Positions 25,903 through 35,142 of a stretch of DNA of 64,000 nt are shown one piece after another. This DNA is from CAZMGG01 sp964565715 (GTDB lineage Bacteria > Planctomycetota > UBA1135 > UBA2386): assembly GCA_964565715.1 (NCBI GenBank), contig CAZMGG010000005.1:1-64000 (forward strand), read 5' to 3'. The notes beneath the pieces are model-generated. The model did not search any database, had not been told where the DNA came from, and worked only from the letters and a program-made list of their open reading frames with translations. The translations under genes were made by a program, and so were the position numbers. How positions within the stretch are numbered: the first letter of the stretch is position 1; each line of letters begins with the position of its first letter.

Positions 25903-26641
25903 GCCGCAGACGGCGGTGGAAGCGCCGGCGCCGGCGGAGGGCTACCTCGCCTGGTCGCGGGACCCGGCGGTGGGCCTGTTCGCGGTGCTGCCGCTGTGGC
26001 TCGGCTACGAGGCGTTGCGCTTCACGCTGACGCCGAGCGAACGGAACGGCGCCGAGGTGCTGCTGCTGGACGCGCTGGGCGTGATCGGGCCGCGGATCAG
26101 CCGGGTGCTGAGCGTGGTGTTCGGCGTGTGCGTCCTGGCGGCGGCGATCCGGCTGCATCGGCGGGAGATCCCGTGGCTGCGGGTGGCGCTGGTCTCGGCG
26201 CTGGAGGGGACGGTGTACGGGCTGCTGCTGGGGCCGCTGGCGGCGGCGCTGGCCAGCTCGGCAGCGCGGGTGCTGGCGTGGCTGGGGCCGGCGGGTGACC
26301 GGCTGGTGCCGGAACTGGTGGGCTCGCTGGGGGCGGGGATCTTCGAGGAACTGGTGTTCCGGCTGGCGCTGCTGTCGGCGCTGGTCTGGCTGTGCGTGCG
26401 GGCGGCGGTGGCGTTCGGCATGCCGCGGGCGGTGGGAGCCTTGGTGGCGGTGCTGGTGAGTGCGGCGCTGTTCGCGCTGTTCCACCACATCTGGCCGGCG
26501 GGTGAGCCGTTCACCACGTCGGCGTTCCTGTTCCGGGGCGCGGCGGGCGTGCTGCTGGGGCTGTTGATGCTGGTGCGGGGCTACGGGGTGTGCGTGTACA
26601 CGCACGTGCTGTACGACGTGCACTTCTACCTGACATCGTGA
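25883..26641 (+). CDS. CPBP-family intramembrane metalloprotease (Abi/CAAX-type)
   Basis: A 252-residue multi-pass membrane protein. The GTG start lies inside the end of menG (20-bp overlap). The CPBP motifs are present: motif 1 GAGIFEELVFRL (EExxxR type), motif 2 ALFHH and motif 3 YTHVLYDVHF with His and Asp. The family comprises glutamic/metal-type intramembrane proteases and related non-proteolytic proteins acting on prenylated or membrane substrates. Why it lies in a menaquinone operon is unknown; a role linked to prenyl or quinone metabolism is speculative. Confidence 0.8.
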   Translation: MAKSKAEPQTAVEAPAPAEGYLAWSRDPAVGLFAVLPLWLGYEALRFTLTPSERNGAEVLLLDALGVIGPRISRVLSVVFGVCVLAAAIRLHRREIPWLRVALVSALEGTVYGLLLGPLAAALASSAARVLAWLGPAGDRLVPELVGSLGAGIFEELVFRLALLSALVWLCVRAAVAFGMPRAVGALVAVLVSAALFALFHHIWPAGEPFTTSAFLFRGAAGVLLGLLMLVRGYGVCVYTHVLYDVHFYLTS

Positions 26642-26645
26642 AGGG

Positions 26646-27284
26646 ATGAGCGCGCGCACGTTCGCCATCGGTTTCTGCGGCGGGTCCGGCATCGCCTACG
26701 GGCGGCGGCTGGTGGAGGTGCTGCTGGCGGCGGGGCATGCGGTGCACCTCGGCTACACGCCGGCGGCGCTGCGGGTGCTGCGCCACGAGGCCGGCGTCGA
26801 GGTCGACCTGGAGCGGCCGGACCTGGCGGCGTTGTTCGCGCCCGATGTGCGGGGGCGGCTGTCGGTGCATGCGCCGGCGGCGGTGGAGGCGGCGCCCAGT
26901 TCGGGCAGCGCCGGCATCGAGGCGGTGGTGCTGGTGCCGTGCAGCATGGGCACGCTGGCGCGGGTGGCGCATGGCTTCAGCTCGAACCTGGTGGAGCGGA
27001 TGGCGGACGTGGCGCTGAAGGAGGGCCGGCCGCTGGTGGTGGTGCCGCGGGAGACGCCGCTGTCGGAGCTGCACCTGGAGAACATGCTGAAGCTGGCGCG
27101 GCTGGGCGCGGTGGTGCTGCCGGCGATGCCGGGCTTCTACCACCGGCCGGCGACGGTGGCGGACGTGGTGGACTTCGTGGTCGGCAAGGTGCTGGACCGG
27201 CTGCGGGTCGAACACGCGATCGTGCGCCGGTGGCGGACGCCGGAAGGCGGCGGGGCGGTGTCGTGGAACGAGGGCGAGGAGTGA
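26646..27284 (+). CDS. ubiX: flavin prenyltransferase UbiX (MqnM-like)
   Basis: A 212-residue flavoprotein. The N-terminal GFCGGSGIAYGRRLVE is the FMN-binding start. VLVPCSMGTLARVAHGFSSNLVERMADVALKEGRPLVVVPRETPLS carries the core UbiX signature, and HLENMLKLARLGAVVLPAMPGFYHRP the C-terminal half. It makes prenylated FMN for a UbiD-type decarboxylase. Between menG and a UbiA-type prenyltransferase it probably serves the futalosine-route decarboxylation. No ubiD gene is in the window. Confidence 0.92.
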   Translation: MSARTFAIGFCGGSGIAYGRRLVEVLLAAGHAVHLGYTPAALRVLRHEAGVEVDLERPDLAALFAPDVRGRLSVHAPAAVEAAPSSGSAGIEAVVLVPCSMGTLARVAHGFSSNLVERMADVALKEGRPLVVVPRETPLSELHLENMLKLARLGAVVLPAMPGFYHRPATVADVVDFVVGKVLDRLRVEHAIVRRWRTPEGGGAVSWNEGEE

Positions 27285-28147
27285 ACGTGGGGTCGTTGGC
27301 GGCCTACGCGTCGTTGATCCGGCTGTCGCACACGGTGTTCGCGCTGCCGTTCGCGCTGCTGGCGCTGCTGGTGGCGACCGCCGGCGCGCCGGAGCTGCGC
27401 ACGGTGGTGCTGGTGGTGGCGGCGGTGGTGGCGGCGCGGACGGCGGCGATGGCCTACAACCGCTACGTCGATCGCGACATCGACGCCCGCAACCCGCGCA
27501 CGGCGGGGCGCGAGATCCCGCGGGGGGTGATCCGGCCGGGGGCGGCGCTGGGACTCTGCCTGTTCAGCGGGGCGGCGTTCCTCGGCTGCTGCTGGCTGCT
27601 GGGCGAGGCCTGCTTCTGGCTGGGCCTGCCGGTGCTGCTGTGGCTGTGCGGCTACAGCCATGCCAAGCGCTTCACGGCCCTCTGTCATCTGTGGCTGGGG
27701 GTGGCGCTCGGACTGGCGCCGGTGGCGGCGTGGGTGGCGGCCACCGGTTCGCTGGACGCCGGGCTGTGGCGGCCGGCGGTGCTGGGGCTGGGCGTCACCT
27801 GCTGGGTGGCGGGCTTCGACGTGCTGTACAGCTGCCAGGACGAGGCGTTCGACCGCAAGGCGGGGCTGCGCTCGATCCCGGTGGCGCTCGGCGTGGCCGG
27901 GGCGATGCGGCTCGGCCGGGTGCTGCACGGCGCGGCGGTGGCGCTGTTCGTCGCCTTCGGCGTGGGCGTGGGTCTGGGTGCGGCCTACCATGCCGGCGTG
28001 GCCCTGGCGGCGGGACTGCTGGCGATCCAGCACGTGCGGCTGCGGCCGGCCGGCGGAGCGGTGGTTTCGCCAAGGCTGTTCGCGCAGAACGGCGTGGTGA
28101 GCGTGTTGCTGCTGCTGGCCTCTGTCCTAGACCTCTACCTGCGATAG
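27281..28147 (+). CDS. mqnP: UbiA-family prenyltransferase, probable MqnP
   Basis: An integral membrane aromatic prenyltransferase of 288 residues. The GTG start overlaps the ubiX stop (GTGA). First Asp-rich motif NRYVDRDIDARNPRT (NxxxDxxxD) and second motif YSCQDEAFDRKAGL both bind the Mg-diphosphate of the prenyl donor. LSHTVFALPFALLAL at the N-terminus is typical of the MqnP/4-hydroxybenzoate-type subgroup. Together with ubiX and menG it indicates the futalosine menaquinone pathway. The mqnP name is inferred from context rather than proven. Confidence 0.85.
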   Translation: MNVGSLAAYASLIRLSHTVFALPFALLALLVATAGAPELRTVVLVVAAVVAARTAAMAYNRYVDRDIDARNPRTAGREIPRGVIRPGAALGLCLFSGAAFLGCCWLLGEACFWLGLPVLLWLCGYSHAKRFTALCHLWLGVALGLAPVAAWVAATGSLDAGLWRPAVLGLGVTCWVAGFDVLYSCQDEAFDRKAGLRSIPVALGVAGAMRLGRVLHGAAVALFVAFGVGVGLGAAYHAGVALAAGLLAIQHVRLRPAGGAVVSPRLFAQNGVVSVLLLLASVLDLYLR

Positions 28148-28151
28148 ACCC

Positions 28152-29366
28152 GTGGCCGCACCCCGACCCGACGCCGAGCTGGAACGCCTGCGCAAGGTGG
28201 TGGCCAGCGGGCTGCCGGCGGTGGTGGTGGTGAGCGGACCGGGGGTGTGGTTCCGGCAGGAGGCGATGGATGCCCTGCTGGCGGCGGTGCCGCCCGACGC
28301 CGAGTTGCGGGTGGTGGATGGCGCGCTGCTGAGCGGGCGCGGCGGCCGGCCGGCCGGCGAGGCGGACGCGGGCGAGGGCGACGAGGGGGACGACGGCGAC
28401 GGCGGCGGCGCGGTGGCCGACGCCGGCGGCGATGCGGCCCTGGCGGCCTGCCCCGAACTGCAGGACCTGCGGGGCGGCGGCCTGTTCGCCCGGCGCAGCG
28501 TCCTCTGCGTGCGGCGCGGCGATCGCTGGATCCGGCAGCACGGGCTGGGCCTGCAGGCGATGCTGCCGCGGATCGGCAAGGGCTGCAGCCTGCTGCTGGA
28601 GGTGGGCAAGCTCGACCGGCGCACGAAGCTCAGCAAGCAGCTGCAGGAGGCGGGCCAGCTGTTCGAGTTCCGCGACCTCTACGAGACGCCGTTCGGCAGC
28701 AGCGACCTGCTGCGCGGCGAACTGGTCGGCTGGGTGGTGGCGCATGCCCGCCGGCTCGGCTTCGTGCTGCAGCCCGAGGCGGCCTTCCTGATCGTCAGCC
28801 AGGTCGGCAAGGCGCCGGCCGAGCTGCACGCGGAACTGGAACGGCTGGGGGCGCAGCTCGCGCCCGCGGACCGCCAGCGGGCGCTGCGGCCCGAGGACCT
28901 GCGCGGGCGGCTCACGGTCAGCTTCGAGTCGACGCCGTTCGAGCTGGCCGAGGCGGTGCTGGGCCACGACCGCGGCCGGGCCTCGCGCTCGGTGCGGGCC
29001 ATGTTCGACCGCGGCGTGCGGCAGAAGGACGGCGGCACGATGGATGCCGGCGGCGTGTTCCCGTTCGCGGCGAGCTGGCTTTTCAGCAGCCTGGCGACGG
29101 TGCTGGAGGGCCGTCAGCTGCGGGACGAGGGCGTGCCCGATCGCGACCTGGCCGGCCGCAGCGGCGTGCGCATGTTCCAGGAGCGCTTCGTCGAGCAGGT
29201 GCGGAAGAACGACCAGGCGCGGCTGCGGCGCGGCATCCTGCTGCTGCTGGACTGCCAGCGGGCCCTGCGCACGCTGGGCGAGGAGCCGGACGTGCTGATG
29301 GAGCGCTTCCTCTCGGCGTGGTTCGAGGGCCGCGCCGACCTGTTGCCGGAGACGGCGCCGTGGTGA
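28152..29366 (+). CDS. holA: DNA polymerase III delta subunit
   Basis: A protein of 404 residues from GTG 28152. Clamp-loader subunit delta opens the sliding clamp. It is recognised by order and pattern rather than strict motifs: GLPAVVVVSGPGVWFRQEAMDALLAAV at the N-terminus, LRGGGLFARRSVLCVRRGDRW, LLLEVGKLDRRTKLSKQLQE and a helical C-terminal collar domain (FPFAASWLFSSLATV...DQARLRRGILLLLDCQRALR). An acidic, Gly-rich insertion lies at about residues 65-95. It is coupled to mutL by a GTGA overlap. Confidence 0.75.
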   Translation: MAAPRPDAELERLRKVVASGLPAVVVVSGPGVWFRQEAMDALLAAVPPDAELRVVDGALLSGRGGRPAGEADAGEGDEGDDGDGGGAVADAGGDAALAACPELQDLRGGGLFARRSVLCVRRGDRWIRQHGLGLQAMLPRIGKGCSLLLEVGKLDRRTKLSKQLQEAGQLFEFRDLYETPFGSSDLLRGELVGWVVAHARRLGFVLQPEAAFLIVSQVGKAPAELHAELERLGAQLAPADRQRALRPEDLRGRLTVSFESTPFELAEAVLGHDRGRASRSVRAMFDRGVRQKDGGTMDAGGVFPFAASWLFSSLATVLEGRQLRDEGVPDRDLAGRSGVRMFQERFVEQVRKNDQARLRRGILLLLDCQRALRTLGEEPDVLMERFLSAWFEGRADLLPETAPW

Positions 29367-31159
29367 TCCGCGTCCTGGCTCCCGAGGTGGTCAACCAGAT
29401 CGCCGCCGGCGAGGTGATCGAGCGGCCGTGGTCGGTGGTCAAGGAACTGGTGGAGAACAGCCTCGACGCCGGCGCCACGGCGATCCGGGTCGAACTGGCC
29501 CAGGGCGGTGCCGAGTTGATCCGGGTGACCGACGACGGCGCCGGCTTCCTGGCGGAGGACCTGCCGCTGGCGTTCGTCAGCCACGCCACCAGCAAGCTCG
29601 GTTCGGTGCACGACCTCGACCACATCGGCAGCCTCGGCTTCCGCGGCGAGGCGCTGGCGTCGATCGGCTCGGTGGCGCGCTGCGCCATCCGCAGCCGGCG
29701 TCCCGATGCCGGCGCCGGCCACGAGATCCGCTGCGAGGGCGGCGCCCTGTCGCCGGTGCGGCCGGCGGGCGGCCCGGTCGGCACGCAGATCGAGGTGCGC
29801 GACCTGTTCTTCAACACGCCGGCCCGGCGGCGCTTCCTGCGCAGCGCCGGCGCCGAGAAGGCGCGGATCCAGGAACAGCTGGCGCTGCTGGCCATGGCCC
29901 GCCTCGACGTCGACTTCACCCTGGTCGGCGACGGCCGCGAGGTCCTGCGGCTGCCCGCCGGCGGTACGCTCGGCGAGCGCGTCGGCCGCGCGTTCGGCCG
30001 CGACCTGGCCCAGGGCCTGCTGCCGGTGGACCGCGCGTTCGGCACGCTGCGGGTCGAGGGGCTGGTGGCGCAGCCCGACCTCGCCCGCCGCGACTCCAGG
30101 CTCGAGTGCATGTACGTGAACGGGCGCCTGGTGCGGGAGAACTCGGCGGTGCACGCGATCCGCCAGGCGTACCGCGAACACCTGATGGGCGGGCGGATCC
30201 CGGTCTGGTTCCTGTGCCTGCGGATGCCGCCGGACCAGGTCGACGTGAACGTCCACCCGCGCAAGGCCGAGGTGCGCTTCGTCGAGAGCCGCCGGGTGGC
30301 GGGCTGCCTGCACGAGACGGTGCGCGAGGCCCTGCTCGGCCGGTTCGGCGGGGCCGCGGCCGGCGAGGCGGGCTTCGGCGGCGGGGTGACGGTGGATCCG
30401 CAGAAGCCGCAGGCGCGCACCGGGCTGCCGCACCTGCCCGCCGACCTGTTCGGCCGGCCCGGGGGCTCGGTGCTGCCGTCGCCGGCGCCGGCGTCGCCGC
30501 TGCCCGTCGAGGTGCGCGAACCGCGTGGCCCGTCGGCGCCGCCGGCGGCCACGCCGGCAGCCCCCGACAACCCGTTCCGTGCCGTCGGCGGCCGCTTCCT
30601 GCAGGTGCACGACCTCTACCTGGTGCTGCAGGGACCCGATGGCCTGCTGGTGGTGGACCAGCACGCGCTGCACGAGCGGGTGCTCTACGAACGGCTGCAA
30701 CGGCAGCACACAGCCCGCGAGGCCGCGGTGCAGCGCCTCCTGCTGCCGGCGGTGGTGGAGGTCACGCCGAGCGAGAAGGCCTGGCTGCTGGGCGCCGCCG
30801 AGGACCTCGCCGCCGAGGGGTTCCTGGTGGCGGACTTCGGCCCCGGCGCGATCGCCGTGCAAGGGTTGCCGGCGGTGCTGGGTCGCATCGACCCGAAGAA
30901 GCTGATCCGCGAGCTGCTCGACGGCGACGACGACGGCGCGGCGCGGCCGCGGGCCCGCGAGGCCATCGTCGAGCGCTTCCACAGCATGGCCTGCCGCGGC
31001 TCGGTGATGTCCGGCGACCGCCTCACCGACTCGGAGATCGCCGCCCTGCTGCAGGAGGCGGCGACGCTGGAGCACCCGCACAACTGCCCGCACGGGCGGC
31101 CGACGGTGCTGACGTTCACTGGCGCGGAACTGGAGCGCTACTTCCGCCGCCGTTGCTAG
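29363..31159 (+). CDS. mutL: DNA mismatch repair protein MutL, endonuclease type
   Basis: A protein of 598 residues. GHKL ATPase motifs: NQIAAGEVIERPWSVVKELVEN, DDGAGF, SHATSKL, GFRGEALASIGSV and NTPARRRFL. VNVHPRKAEVRF lies in the transducer domain. After a Pro-rich linker the C-terminal domain carries VVDQHALHERVLYER, the DQHA-x2-E-x4-E endonuclease motif, plus CRGSVMSG and NCPHGRPT, so this MutL should nick DNA itself and not rely on MutH. The GTG at 29363 overlaps the holA stop; GTG 29360 is equally possible. It is the last gene of the operon, 11 bp from the convergent GTPase gene. Confidence 0.95.
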   Translation: MIRVLAPEVVNQIAAGEVIERPWSVVKELVENSLDAGATAIRVELAQGGAELIRVTDDGAGFLAEDLPLAFVSHATSKLGSVHDLDHIGSLGFRGEALASIGSVARCAIRSRRPDAGAGHEIRCEGGALSPVRPAGGPVGTQIEVRDLFFNTPARRRFLRSAGAEKARIQEQLALLAMARLDVDFTLVGDGREVLRLPAGGTLGERVGRAFGRDLAQGLLPVDRAFGTLRVEGLVAQPDLARRDSRLECMYVNGRLVRENSAVHAIRQAYREHLMGGRIPVWFLCLRMPPDQVDVNVHPRKAEVRFVESRRVAGCLHETVREALLGRFGGAAAGEAGFGGGVTVDPQKPQARTGLPHLPADLFGRPGGSVLPSPAPASPLPVEVREPRGPSAPPAATPAAPDNPFRAVGGRFLQVHDLYLVLQGPDGLLVVDQHALHERVLYERLQRQHTAREAAVQRLLLPAVVEVTPSEKAWLLGAAEDLAAEGFLVADFGPGAIAVQGLPAVLGRIDPKKLIRELLDGDDDGAARPRAREAIVERFHSMACRGSVMSGDRLTDSEIAALLQEAATLEHPHNCPHGRPTVLTFTGAELERYFRRRC

Positions 31160-31170
31160 CCAGGGGGCTG

Positions 31171-32622
31171 CTAGAGGTCCTGCAGGGCCGTGGTCAGCGC
31201 GTCGGCGAGCGCCGCGGTGGCCTCGGTCGTGGCGCGACCCTTGCCGGCGGCCTTGCGCAGTTCGCCCAGCGCCGTGGCCAGCGGCCGTTTGCGGTCCCCG
31301 GGCCAGCGTTCGACGACGCCGGCGGTGGCGGCCGGATCGGCGGTGAGGTCGAGGTCGTCCTGGCGGGCGTGGGAACGGCCGCGCACCGCCCGCAGGTGGA
31401 CCAGGGCCCGGTCCAGCAGCAGCCAGGCGAAGCGCTCGCTGGTGACCGGGCCGATGGCGGCGAAGCGGCCGGTGTCGCCGGGGAACAGCGCCTGGGCCAG
31501 CGGGCTGCGCTCGTCCCAGGTGCGGGCCAGGCCGGTGCCGCCCCAGAGGGCGGCGGCGGCGCCGAGCACGGCGCCGGCGGCCATGAACAGGCCGAGCGAG
31601 TGGCCGGCGGTGGCGAGGTCGACGGCGCCGCCGGTGCCCGCGCCGGTGATGGCGGCATACCTGGCGAGCTGCGCTTTGCTCAGTCCGAAGACGCGCCAGG
31701 TCTCGGCGCTGAACAGGTCCTGGTCGAGCAGGGCGAGCTCCGGTTCGCGCCGGACCAGCCGGTGGTGACCGTAGAGCTGCTCGATCTCGGCGCGGGCCTG
31801 CTTCTCGTGCTGCCGCAGGGCGTCGTGGAAGGCCTGCTGCAGCGCCGCCTCCCGGACCGCCGTGTCCTCGCGATCGGTGACCCGGCGCCGCTCGACGTGG
31901 CCGAGCGAGCGCGCCAGCAGCTCGGCGATGACCACGGCGGCGCGGCGGTTGCGCGTGGTCCACTGCTGCTGCATCGCCGCCACCGCGCGCTCCATCGGCT
32001 GCCGCCAGTCGTCGCGGACGGCGCCGAAGCCGCGCAGCAGTTCGATGCGGTCGCGGAAGCCGGCGCGGTGGGCGTTGTACTCGCGCACCACGTTGAAGAA
32101 CTGCTCCAGGATCGGCCGCCATTCGCCGGCGTGATCGCGGTCGCGGGTGCGGTTGATCAGCGCCATGCCGGGCTGTCCGGTCCAGCGCAGGATCTCCATC
32201 TCCGCCTCGCTGGTCGGCTGGAAGCGCGCCGACGCATCGACCACGTAGAGGATGCTGGCGCCCTGCAGGATCGGCGTCAGCAGGCGGACTTCGTCGGGGA
32301 AGGCGCGGTCGTGGCCGGGCGCGGCGAGGAAGTCGGCGACGGCGCGGCGGCGGTCGGCAGCCGAGCGGGCGCGCTGCTGCAGCCAGTGGAGCGCCGCCCG
32401 CGCCTGCTGGAAGCCCGGCGTGTCGACGATGCGGAACACCACGGCAAGGCCGCTGCGGAACGCGTACTCGCCGGGTTCGGTGGTGGTGCCGGGCATCGCC
32501 GCGATCGGCACGTCCTGGTCCTCGGCCAGGCTGGCGACGATCGACGACTTGCCCTGGTTGACGTTGCCGACCACGACGAAGGTCGGCACGAAGGCCGCAG
32601 GATCGGCCGGGTCCGGGCTCAC
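31171..32622 (-). CDS. GTPase with DUF3482 domain
   Basis: A protein of 483 residues. The GTG start overlaps the DUF2868 stop (GTGA). An Era/EngA-type G domain comes first: P-loop VVGNVNQGKSSIVASL, switch region GTTTEPGEYAF, DTPGF, and ALINRTRD at the NKxD position (read NRTRD, so the usual Lys is replaced). The remainder is helical, with a hydrophobic Gly/Ala-rich stretch (LFMAAGAVLGAAAALWGGTGLA) typical of DUF3482 proteins. It is known to travel with DUF2868 membrane proteins. Function is not established; a membrane-associated GTPase is likely. Confidence 0.8.
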   Translation of the reverse strand: MSPDPADPAAFVPTFVVVGNVNQGKSSIVASLAEDQDVPIAAMPGTTTEPGEYAFRSGLAVVFRIVDTPGFQQARAALHWLQQRARSAADRRRAVADFLAAPGHDRAFPDEVRLLTPILQGASILYVVDASARFQPTSEAEMEILRWTGQPGMALINRTRDRDHAGEWRPILEQFFNVVREYNAHRAGFRDRIELLRGFGAVRDDWRQPMERAVAAMQQQWTTRNRRAAVVIAELLARSLGHVERRRVTDREDTAVREAALQQAFHDALRQHEKQARAEIEQLYGHHRLVRREPELALLDQDLFSAETWRVFGLSKAQLARYAAITGAGTGGAVDLATAGHSLGLFMAAGAVLGAAAALWGGTGLARTWDERSPLAQALFPGDTGRFAAIGPVTSERFAWLLLDRALVHLRAVRGRSHARQDDLDLTADPAATAGVVERWPGDRKRPLATALGELRKAAGKGRATTEATAALADALTTALQDL

Positions 32623-34157
32623 GGCTGCACCATGCCGACGATGCGCAGGTAGGGGTCGGCGCGCCGGTCGAGCACGGCGCGCCACTGCTGGAGTTCGTCG
32701 GGGTCGGCGTCGGCGAAGCCGCCGCTGGCGCGCGGGTCGACCAGGCCGAGGACCAGGTGGGTGCGCGGTCCCAATGCCGACCGGAGCCCGTCGAGGAAGC
32801 CGAGCACCTCGCGGGTCGGCTGCTGGCCGGCCGCCATCAGCAGCACCACCTGGGTCGGGCGGGCGGCCTGCAGCGCCTCCCGGGCCCGCTGGTCGTCCTG
32901 CAGGTCGGCAGTGCCGGCGCGGTGGATGGCGAGCGGCGGGCTGCCGAAGCGGGCCCGCAGCAGCTCGGCGAGGCGTTCGCCGTGGGGCGCGAGGCTGCCC
33001 CAGCCAACCAGGTGGGCCCGCAGGGTTCCGTCGAGCGGCGCCGCGCCGCTGCGGGTGGTGGCCGGCGCCGGCAGCTGGCCCACCTGGGCCGGGTCGGCGT
33101 TCCGCCAGCCGGTGTCCGGCTCCACCAGGCGGTCGAACAGCTCCTGCCAGCAGGCCTGGTCCAGCGGCAGGCCGTGCAGGGCGGCGCGCAGCCGCAGGTG
33201 GGCGAAGCCGAGCGCCAGGGCGCGCGGCAGCAGGCCCCAGCACACGAGGCTCGCCACCAGGAACGACCACCACTGGCCCGCCAGCGTCAGCGCCTGCGGC
33301 AGGTCCAGGGCGCCGGCGAAGCCGTTCTGCATGCGGATCCACTGGCTCTCGCGCACGACCTCCAGCGTCGGCACCCACTGCGGCGCGAACCACGCCCACG
33401 GCAGCGCCAGCCATTCCATCGCCCGATGCACGGTGACCGGCTCGGGCTGCAGCGTGGTGCTCCAGCCGAACGCCAGGTCGGTGAACACCACCAGGTAGAG
33501 GCAGGTGGCGAGCGCGCTGAGGTTGAACCAGACGCCGAAGCGCTGGGTCGTCGCCAGCAGCAGCCAGCGTTCCACCGTGCGCAGGCTCTCGGCCTCGTGC
33601 AGATCGGCCAGTTCACGGGGGGCGCCGGCGCGGGCGCCCAGCAGCCGATCGACCAGGGCCGAGCGGGCCAGGTTCGCCAGCAGGCCGCGGGCGCCGCGGT
33701 CCGCCGGCCCCTGACGGCCGGCGCGCAGCACCGCCACCAGCAGGACCAGCAGCAGCAGGATCTGCAGGAAGGCGAACACCAGCAGGAAGTAGAAGACGTT
33801 GACCGGCTGCCGGCCGTCGTAGTGCAGCGTCATCCGGGCCGCGCCGGCGCCCAGTAGCAGCGCCAGCGCCCACAGCAGCCAGCCGAGCAGGCGATGGCCG
33901 CGCGCGAGGCGCTTGCCCGGGCCGCCGCCGGACAGCGCGGCGACGTGACGCAGCCAGCCCGTGGCCACCTGCCGCCGCAGGGCCGGTTCGGCGGCGAGGC
34001 GGGCGCGCAGGCCTTCGGCCGGCAGGCCCAGTTCGGGCAGCAGCCGGGCGGCGACGGTGCGGTCGCGCTCGCGGAGCTGCTGCCAGTCGCCGGCCCGCAC
34101 CGCGCTCTCGTCGCGGCGGGCCTGCCATTCCAGATCGACGAGCTGCGCCAGCTTCAA
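32619..34157 (-). CDS. DUF2868 membrane protein
   Basis: A protein of 512 residues. The N-terminal part is cytoplasmic and charged (LVDLEWQARRDES), followed by hydrophobic segments at about 90-107 and 120-142, then more around 210-230 and 295-315, and a soluble C-terminal domain (TQVVLLMAAGQQPTREVLGFLDGL). Order, length and partner match the DUF2868 family, which is found directly before DUF3482 GTPases mainly in Proteobacteria. The pair is presumed to act together at the inner membrane. No catalytic motif was seen. Confidence 0.75.
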   Translation of the reverse strand: MKLAQLVDLEWQARRDESAVRAGDWQQLRERDRTVAARLLPELGLPAEGLRARLAAEPALRRQVATGWLRHVAALSGGGPGKRLARGHRLLGWLLWALALLLGAGAARMTLHYDGRQPVNVFYFLLVFAFLQILLLLVLLVAVLRAGRQGPADRGARGLLANLARSALVDRLLGARAGAPRELADLHEAESLRTVERWLLLATTQRFGVWFNLSALATCLYLVVFTDLAFGWSTTLQPEPVTVHRAMEWLALPWAWFAPQWVPTLEVVRESQWIRMQNGFAGALDLPQALTLAGQWWSFLVASLVCWGLLPRALALGFAHLRLRAALHGLPLDQACWQELFDRLVEPDTGWRNADPAQVGQLPAPATTRSGAAPLDGTLRAHLVGWGSLAPHGERLAELLRARFGSPPLAIHRAGTADLQDDQRAREALQAARPTQVVLLMAAGQQPTREVLGFLDGLRSALGPRTHLVLGLVDPRASGGFADADPDELQQWRAVLDRRADPYLRIVGMVQP

Positions 34158-34205
34158 CGCGGGAGGATGCTACGGCGGGCTCCGGCCGCAACCAACTGCG
34201 GCCGG

Positions 34206-35108
34206 CTACTGCGGCCGGTCCAGGTCTTCCGCGCGCAGCGCCGGGTTGAGCTGGATCGAGGTCAGGTGGATGCGGGTCTGCACCCGCCGCCGGCCTTCGG
34301 CGTCGGCGCGGAAGTGGGTCAGCTTGCGGGGCAGGAGCAGCCCGTCGTCGAGCTGATGCTGCTCGAGCAGGACCAGTTCGCCCGCGCTGGCGACCTTCCT
34401 GCCCTCGCCATCGACCGGCCAGACCTCGACGGCCACCAGCCGGGAGGTGTCGGCGGCGACGAAGGCCTTGACGTGGACCGGACGGGCCTCGCCGTCGGCC
34501 TCGTGCAGCAACGGGAAGGTGGCGAGGCCGCCGGTGACGGTCTGGCACGGGATCCCGGCCATCCGGCCGAGCTTCAGCTCCTCGCTGGCCACCGCGCCCG
34601 GGTTCTGCAGCGAGCGCAGCACCGCGCCGGGATCGGCCAGCTTCGCCAGTTGCGCGCACAGCTTCAGGTAGCGGCGCACCGCCGCCAGGTCCTGGGCGAA
34701 GTCCCGGCCCTGCAGGTCCTCGGCCTTGGCCGTGCCGCTCTGCATCCAGAAGCCGTTGCGGTCGCGGCCCTGGCGCAGCGGCTTGCTGGTCTCCTCGGTG
34801 AGCACGTGCAGCAGCGGTCGCGAGCGCTCCCGGTCGGGCTCCTTCCAGTCGAGCCAGGTGACCTTCAGCTCGGCCTGGCCGCGCTTGTCGGCGTCGGCGG
34901 CGACGTGCTCGACGTTCAGCGCGGCGCGCAACGCGACCAGCGGCGGCGCCTTGGTGTCGGGCCGGTGGGCGGCGTCCACCGCGGCGGCGAGCCGGTCGAG
35001 GTCGGCCCGCGGCGCCGGATCCTGGGCGGCGGCGCCGGCCGGCAGCGCGGCGGTGAGCAGGAACGCGGCGAGGGCGGCGGGACGGCGGGAGTCGGTGCGC
35101 ACGGTCAC
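34206..35108 (-). CDS. secreted protein of unknown function
   Basis: A protein of 300 residues with a signal peptide (RRPAALAAFLLTAALPAGAAAQ-D). The mature part is an alpha/beta sequence with segments such as LKVTWLDWKEPDRERSRPLLHVLTEE and LTHFRADAEGRRRVQTRIHLTSIQLNP. The late strands ending in a lineage-specific lipoprotein-carrier-like pattern are suggestive of a LolA-type half-barrel, but this is weak. It lies between DUF2868 and another secreted protein, all on the minus strand. Confidence 0.55.
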   Translation of the reverse strand: MTVRTDSRRPAALAAFLLTAALPAGAAAQDPAPRADLDRLAAAVDAAHRPDTKAPPLVALRAALNVEHVAADADKRGQAELKVTWLDWKEPDRERSRPLLHVLTEETSKPLRQGRDRNGFWMQSGTAKAEDLQGRDFAQDLAAVRRYLKLCAQLAKLADPGAVLRSLQNPGAVASEELKLGRMAGIPCQTVTGGLATFPLLHEADGEARPVHVKAFVAADTSRLVAVEVWPVDGEGRKVASAGELVLLEQHQLDDGLLLPRKLTHFRADAEGRRRVQTRIHLTSIQLNPALRAEDLDRPQ

Positions 35109-35142
35109 AGAACGGCAAGCATGCCGCGTCGTTGCGGCAGGG

